The position numbers and the translations under genes are program-made. From Saccharibacillus soli (GTDB taxonomy: Bacteria; Bacillota; Bacilli; Paenibacillales; Paenibacillaceae), in contig NIOB01000001.1 in NCBI GenBank assembly GCA_002189105.1, forward strand, positions 930,001 to 994,000: 64,000 nucleotides of DNA. Direction: 5' to 3'. This document shows positions 44,401 to 51,100 of the stretch, in pieces; within the stretch, counting starts at the first letter, position 1; each line of letters begins with the position of its first letter. Under the pieces are notes generated by a model. That model was not told where the DNA came from, searched no databases, and saw only the letters and a list, made by a program, of their open reading frames with translations.

Positions 44401-44856
44401 CGCCTGAGTCTCATCAAGTCGGCCGAATATCCGGACCCTGGAGCGGACCTGGGCGAACACGAATTTACGTATGCGCTGCTGCCGCACGCCGGAGACTGGG
44501 CCGAAGGAGGGACGCTTCAAGAGGCCTGGGATCTGAACAGTCCGCTTGTGTACTGGCAGGGAACCTCGAGTCTGTCCGGTCATTCACTGCTGAAGACTTC
44601 GGCCCCCCATGTCGAAATCGATGCGTTTAAGGCTGCCGAAGATGGGGAAGGGTATATCCTGCGTCTGCATGAATGTGAAGGGCGAAGCGGAGTGTTGGAG
44701 TGGGAAACCTATGCGCCTATCTTAGATGGACAGGAGACGGATTTGATGGAAAGGCCTCTAAGCGGCAGCAGTTGCGACTTCTCTTGTATAAGTCTAAAGC
44801 CTTACGAAATCAAGACATTCGCCGTTGATTTTAACAAAATGAAAAAATCAGAATAA
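41428..44856 (+). CDS. GH38 alpha-mannosidase (copy 2)
   Basis: This 1142-residue paralogue of the enzyme at 12009-15395 has the same architecture: GHTHIDVAWLW metal site near residue 250, WLPDVFGYSWALPQI with the nucleophile Asp near 360, and long C-terminal beta domains. The ATG at 41428 follows AAAGGAGG. An upstream frame to 41266 has no site. There is no signal peptide. At about residues 755-800 it carries a Gln/Thr/Pro-rich insert (HTHQTRTNQTQTEPMQ and onward, with repeated QT and MQ units) that is absent from copy 1, where an Ala/Ser-rich loop sits instead. It is separated from the lyase gene by 387 bases with repeats, so it may have its own promoter. Confidence 0.92.
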   Translation: MFMTEEKLQARLEELERLRHRPLLTFEHLDMLPDPEGANAALPPADESPEWSSVPLGERWIGRDRYLWLRLEAELPEAAPGNRLVGVFDFGRTSHGSNQGFESLLFVNGSPRQGVDSNHREVLLDDLGGSRVRLHFRLWSGLEGGGPPTPQEHTLSRAEITQLHLAADDLYYTGRAMLETAILLGDKRPEHPDLLQALNHSLNQLNWSKPGSDAFYESAAVAREELVRRLDTLRQAYPQSMNPVTVRCVGHTHIDVAWLWRLRHTREKAARSFSTVLELMNSYPDYVFLQTQPQLYAYIKQDYPQLYEQIRERVAEGRWEAGGAMWLEADCNLTSGESLVRQILQGTRFFREEFGVENRYLWLPDVFGYSWALPQILRKSGITSFMTTKISWSQYNRMPHDTFVWRGIDGSEVLTHFITTPEIEFPQETYYTYNGYVVPATVQGIWEQYQDRQMNRELLLCYGYGDGGGGVNRDMLEMRRRLEHMPGLPRTVTGRADEFFSQLEQTAAETDGYVHTWDGELYLENHRGTYTSQAWIKKANRKFELALRRSEMLNVAASLVGTHDAHAGQRILNEAWRVVLRNQFHDIIPGSSIAEVYADAREEYAEAYSLIEQVNRALLSSLARRNAASTLFHTDSYTDSHAETHPKVRLSAGEKREYTVFNDSSWTSAGLLVISDMDRDYGSVMGMSEPLQSPDGDGINVSGEGVIHGIWVAADGRELSAQRTDSGWLVEPGQLDALGFSQVTFVSADNEGSHAEPQSNPVHTHQTRTNQTQTEPMQASPMQTSAVQTNPMFTWEEGRLVTPFYEIEWNESGHLRRLYDREHRREVLAPGECGNVLQVFEDKPLQFDAWNIDLFHREHMRLVDDFLGMKLIEQGPLRASLQLQWRFGDSRITQVMQVYARNRRIDFCTKVDWKERRQLLKVAFAVDIRATEASYDIQFGSVKRPTHWNTSWDYARFETVGHQWADLSERGYGVSLLNDCKYGYDIKDHTLRLSLIKSAEYPDPGADLGEHEFTYALLPHAGDWAEGGTLQEAWDLNSPLVYWQGTSSLSGHSLLKTSAPHVEIDAFKAAEDGEGYILRLHECEGRSGVLEWETYAPILDGQETDLMERPLSGSSCDFSCISLKPYEIKTFAVDFNKMKKSE

Positions 44857-44924
44857 TTGACTCGAAAATCCATAAAAAAGGTGAGAATCTGCAAAAAGTT
44901 AGATGTTGGGGTTTTTTATCTTCT

Positions 44925-44962
44925 AAAAGACAGATTTATTCTAAAAAATCTGTCTTTTTTTA
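44925..44962 (+). terminator. terminator of GH38 copy 2
   Basis: AAAAGACAGATT and AATCTGTCTTTT form a 12-bp stem followed by a T run. Confidence 0.88.
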
Positions 44963-44982
44963 TGCAAAATTATGAGGGAATA

Positions 44983-45011
44983 TTGAATTTTAAGCATGTT
45001 TAACCGATACT
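44983..45011 (+). promoter_or_regulatory. sigma-A promoter of the giant surface-protein gene
   Basis: TTGAAT (44983-44988) and GATACT (45006-45011) are separated by 17 bases. The resulting leader of about 155 bases contains pairing segments (GTCGC at 45060-45064 with GCGAC at 45103-45107, and an inner GTTC/GAAC hairpin). I could not match it to a known riboswitch. Confidence 0.5.
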
Positions 45012-45174
45012 AATAAAGTAAGAAAGGCGCTATATGGTTCTACATAACTACGGACTTTGGTCGCAAAAATTAAGGGAGAACGGTCCGGTTCCACGGGTGA
45101 ACGCGACGACTTCAAAGGATGGATCATGTAGAAAATAGGCCTGACTTGACAGTATACAAGATGGAGGGGACCTC

Positions 45175-48100
45175 TTGAACAGAAAAAAGATCAACACATT
45201 GATCGCCAGGCTGCTGATTGTGATGCTGCTTGTTCAATGCTTGCCTGCTTTTCCGGCTGCCCAGCAGCGTGCTTTTGCGGAAAATGGAAGTGGGCAGACA
45301 GCAGAATCGCAGGGCACTGATCCGGCGAGCGAACCAACCGCTTCACCGGAAGGTTCGACCGAACCAGCCGCTTCAGGCAGCAATGCCAATACGCAGGAGC
45401 CTGCCAATTCCGAATCGCTTGGCGCGATGACGGTGACACAAAATGTGTATGCGCCGACACCTAAGGATATTGGCAAGCTGTCCAACTACACATGGAAGCA
45501 GATTACGTTAAATCTGCCGCCTGAGTCGCGCATCAAACACGTCATGGCTTATGACGAAAAGGAAAATAAAGTCCTGATGTTTGGTGGCGAAAATGCGGCG
45601 GGCAACCTGCTGAATGATACGTGGTTGTGGGATGGCACGCAGCAGTCGTGGAACGAAGTGATGGGTCTAAGCCCTCAACCTTCCGCACGCAAATCGTCGG
45701 TGATGGCCTACGATCCAACCAGCCAGCAGGTTCTCCTCTTTGGTGGTGAAGGCAGCGGTAGTTCGCTGCTTGGAGATACCTGGCTGTGGGATGGGGCTTC
45801 CGCAAGCTGGAAGCTCTATGCGGGTGCTTCACCTAGTCCACGTGCAGGCGCACAGCTGGCCTACGATGGCAAGCAGTTGGTACTGTTCGGCGGATATACA
45901 GGCAGCGGAGCCAACAAGACGCCTCTGTCCGATACCTGGTTGTGGGATGGAACGGCCTGGACACAAGCCTCTCCAGCGACCTCGCCACCTGGCGTGTATG
46001 ATGGACAGATGTCCTTCGACGGAACAAAAGCCGTGCTGTTTGGCGGTAATATGGGCGTTGTCACCGAAGGATTCGGTGATAATTCGCAGCAGGTCACGTA
46101 CAACAAAAGTTTGACGGATACCTGGCTGTGGGATTCAGCTGCCCAGACCTGGATTTCGCAGGGTGGCCCGGAAAGCTACGGCCGATGGGGGCAAGCCATG
46201 GCTTACGACGGACGCCGGGTTGTCGCGGTCAGCGGAGCGCAGGATTTTGTCAATGTCTATTCGGGCAGCGCCCATCTGACAAAAGACTATATCATTCCAT
46301 CCAACTCGACCATTCGCGGTTACAACATCGGTCATCCACAGGTTGCCTATGGTTGGACCGGCACGGGCTGGGAGCCGAGCTGGAATGGCTACGGATCGCC
46401 TGTAGAAGCTTACCTTGAAGAGGGTGACTACCCGGGGATTGCCGTCCTGCCTTATAACTATCCACGTCCGCGCAGCTTTGCGCGTATGGCGTTCGATGGC
46501 GAAAACTTCGTCATGTTCGGTGGACTGCAAAGTTATCTCAAGGTATACAAGAAGGCAGTCAAGGGTGGCAATCCAGAATTGGACCATACAGATCCGGGCG
46601 GCGTCAACAACGACACATGGGTGTTTGGCTATACACCGCCTACCCCTCCCAAGGTCAAGATGACCACCGAGCCGATTCTGAATTTTGATACATCGCCTGC
46701 GCATACCGATGATTCGGTCAGCGTCGTTACCGATGTCTATGGTACGGGTGGAAGTACGGTTAACGCACGGGGTGTGGAATACCGTCTGTTCGCGGATGTC
46801 GGGGAGACGGAGCAAGCCTGGACCAAGCAGGCGTATACCGGAACAGTAACCGGCGAGACGGGAACGTTCACGACCACGATCAAAGGTCTGACCTGGCAGG
46901 AAGAATACGAGGTTCGGGGCTATGCAACCAACCAACTGGGCACTTCCTATACAGATACGGCAAGATTTATTCTCAAAGACGATCCAAATATGCAGCCACC
47001 TGACGTCACTTACGCACGCGTAGGTCCGGTCGCGCTGCATGTGAAGGATAAGAAGCGCATTGTAGCGGTCGGTACGGGAATTACCAATCTGCTTCGCAAG
47101 CCGATTTCCGGTATCGATTATTATCTACAGTCCGCCAATGGAACGAAATATCCGCTGGACTTTAACATCTTGAACGAACGTCAGCTGGAGCTGACCTGGA
47201 AAGACGATCTGCCTCCAGGCAAATATGACGTAGAGCTTCAGCACGCCTTCTACAGCGATTCTTCCTTCAAGGAAGGACTGTTGATTACGGCGCTCGACTT
47301 CTACAAGCCGCGCAACTTCGGCAGTGTCAATGTACCGAGCACCTCTGCACAGAACGAGACGTCTGCTTTGACGCTTCAAGGGCCTTTTACGGAAGATCCT
47401 TCTGCGCCAAAAGTCTACACGCTCAATGATCCGAATGAGATCGTCACGATCAACCAATCCGTCATGTTCAAGGGCACTCAATTGACGGTAGACAAGAGTG
47501 ATCCAAGCGGCAAGTCGATCATTCGCGGTCAGGGACGTCTGTATGTCAACGGCGGGGGTACGGAAGGGCCAAGCATCTCTTACACCCTGTTGGATGGAGC
47601 TTTTGAATGGTCATCGGATAAATTCGCGGTCGATATTCAAAACAACGCTCCAGCGGATTATGCCAAAGTGGGCATGCCGATTACGCTGAAGTCGCTGGTA
47701 TTCACAGATGGCGGTCTGCGTCTGAGCGGTGACCTCCAAGCCGGATTCACGGCAGGCAGTGGACAAGTCGGGGGAACACTTCCGATTGATTCACTGAAAT
47801 TCCACGATAATGTATTTGACCTTGTGGGCAAATATGACCTCAAGCAAGGGTTGAAAATTGGACCTTTTGACACGAAAAATGCATCGTTGACGGTAGACAG
47901 CCGCTTCCCGTATGTGGGAATGACTGCTGACGCCGCGCTGGCTGGAACCGATCTGGGCTTCCAACTGGATATGCGAACCAAATACGGACGTTTGGACAGC
48001 GTGAACTTCGGGACTTTCCGTAAAGTTCCTCTGGCTTCGACAGGCCTTCAGGTAGACTACATCTACGGAAATGTCAAAGATCTGTCGGGGATGTCCAACA

Positions 48101-51100
48101 TTCCGCAGCGCTTCGCGGTAACCGGTTCGGTATCGGATATTCTGGTTCCTACGCAAAAACATCCTAGTGTGGATTATGCGTTCCATATGTTTGATACCGA
48201 TGAGCTGAAGATGAACCTGTCTTCGTATGGATTTACGGCAACAGGGCCGGAATTCCTGTATTGGCTCCCGGTCGATCAGGCGAATATTACGGCCATTGTG
48301 AATCCAAAAGCAGCAGGGATCAAGGGATTCAGTCTCTCCGGTTTCAGTTCTGAAGGCACGATGAACATCTATGATGTGATTCGTGGCGGCATGAAGACAT
48401 TCTCCTTCAACAAACTGGGCTTCACGGGACAGATGAAGGCGACGGTTAAAGTGCCAAAGAGTATTCCGCAAGTTGGCGGTGCAACCGTCAATAATGTGGA
48501 TATTACGATGAACGACAAGACGCTTCGCGGCGCGTTCACCTATAACAAGGTTGGCGTAACGATGACGTACACGTTCAGCAAGAACTTGATGGAATTTGAA
48601 CTGAAGATGCCGCCACCGGAGCCTTCCAAGTGGTGGACTGCACTGGAGTATGCGTCGGAGGCAGCAGATATTATCGACATGTTCACCATGAAGTCCCAGA
48701 CTCCTCGTGCGATGTATGGAGCCGGGTTGGGAGCCGCTGCTGCACCGGTGGGCGAATCGACTCTGAATCTTCAGCGTAAGAGTGAAAAAAATCAGCCTTC
48801 CGGTGTGATTGATGCTCAAGGCGCGGCACGTATTGTAGAAGATAAGATGACCACCATCGATCTGAAACCTTCGGTCACGACCAAGATGGATGGCGCTGAT
48901 GCCGTAACCTACAGCTTCGATGTGGATCATACGTCGAACCTGCTGATGACCCTCAGCGGCAATCAGACTCAAGCTTCTGTAGAGATCAATAAAAATCCGG
49001 CAATGAACGTACAGCGTTATTATGATGAGCCATCCAATACGACCTTCCTTCAGATCATGACGACGGGTTCGGTCAAGGTAGACCTGCATGCCAAGACCGG
49101 CACGACGCTTTCGGTTAATCGGATCTTGTATGCGGCAAAGGATAGCCAGATCAGTCAGTGGGCTGCCTGGTGGAATCAGACGGATTCCCGCAGCGTGACG
49201 ACTTTTGAGCTTCCGGAGCGTGGGAACTATCTGCTTCAGGTTAGTGGGACAACTGGAGATACGCTGGTGTACAAACCAGACGGTCGCCCTTATGTCCTGC
49301 ATACCGAAGGCGAACAGGCCAACCGTTATGTGACATCGGAAGGAATCGTTTATGCGATCCTTGATGCTGCACAGGCCGATACGTGGCTGGTAGATGGCGG
49401 AGGTTCGGCCAATGTATCGCTTTATGCCGCACCTGCGAACGCTACGATAGCAGATGTGAAGAAATGGCTGGATCAAGGTCTGTACCCAACGTCATTTGAA
49501 GTCTTCAAGACCTCAACTACGCAAAGTATTGTCGAAATTAACGGGGCAGAGCGCGATACTGCGCTGTATGCACCAGATGGCACCTTGTACCCGCTGGTCA
49601 CTTCGCAGGGCGCGACAGGCTGGAACGCTTATTACGATGAAGCTTCACATAAGATGAGTGTAGTCCTGCCGGACGCTGCTCCTGCGGGAACATGGACGGT
49701 ACAAAGTGCAGGTTTCGTCAATGTGACTACGTATGCGGGCAGCCGCAAGCTGAAATCCCCTAAGCCGCTGATCGCGGACGGTGCGCATACCGTTTCCATG
49801 ACTTTCCCGGAATCGGGTGACTTCCTGTTGGCCCTTCAAGGCGCGGACAAGGATACGGTATTAAAAGATCCGGATGGCAAAGTCGTGCAGTTGGTCTTCG
49901 ATGAGACTTCCGACAAACACAATGCCGTCTGGCAAAAAGCAGGTGTAGAGACCCATTCGGAAGTTCAGGTCGTCTCGAATCAACAGGCGAATGAATCGTC
50001 GGATACCCTCTACATCTCACTGATTGGCGCAAAAGCCGGCAAATGGACAGCGCGTACGACGAACAAAGCCGTACCGACGATCCAGAAGATTCTGCCAGTG
50101 CCAACACTGGAACAGGCGAAGGCCACTCCGGTATTGGCTGCCAAAAATCAATTGAATGTCTCGTGGGCTGCTGCAAATATGCCTGCGGATACGAAGGTGT
50201 CGGTACTGCTGGTTGCGGGAGAAGCTTCCGACAGTGGCGAAGTGATCGCAACCGGTCTGTCTGCTGCGGGCAGTGAAACACTGACCGTTCCCGCAACGGT
50301 TGTACCGGGGAATTATCGGGTAGTGGTCGTTGCGGAAGGCAGCGGCTGGGCTCCTGTGTACAAGACAGCAGCCGACAGCTATACCGTCTCGGCTTATGAG
50401 ACACTGGAAGCTCCTGCGAAGCCAACTGTCAAATCGACAGGCAGCGGAGAAATTCAGTTGAGTGTGCCAACCGTTGCTGGCGGTGTTGAGCAGTATCGCG
50501 TATGGACGGTGGCATCGTCGGGAACCGCTGAACCTGTAGCCGAATTTGCCGCGCAAAGCGGTGCCGTTCAGTCTCTGACGGTATCGGGTCTGCCTACCGG
50601 AGCCGCTTATACGCTGGCTGTGTCGGTAGTCGGAGAGAAGAACGGCAGTGCCGCGCTCAGCCCGCTGTCGCAAACGGTAAATGTGAATCTTCCGGTCCCT
50701 GCACCAGCCAAACTGGAGGTTACGCTGAACACGGACACAAACTCCGTAACCGAGCAGAAGTTCTCGTCTTATGACGGAACGGAGGAGACGCTGCTGATCG
50801 CTGCGGCGCAGAAGGCCAAGTTCCATGTGACCTCGGATCAAGAAGCGGAACTGACGCTGACCATCAATGGTCAACCGGCAGGCAAGCAGCATGTGACGGC
50901 AGGAAGTTCGGTTGATTTCGATCTGAACCAACTGCTTAAGGTGACGACGCTGGCGGAACGTGATTATGATCTGGTTCTGGAATCGGTGACGAATCAAGGA
51001 GACCGTGGACTGGTATATCGTAAAGTCTCGATCGACCGTACGGGACCGCTGCTGATTGCCTCGAATGGTCCAGGCAGCACCGGAGAACTGGTGGCATTGA

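Noticed and set aside
45030-45130. c-di-AMP (ydaO) or c-di-GMP riboswitch in the surface-protein leader
   Set aside because: Only short fragments resemble the consensus; the conserved junction sequences are missing, so I list it as an unidentified structured leader only.
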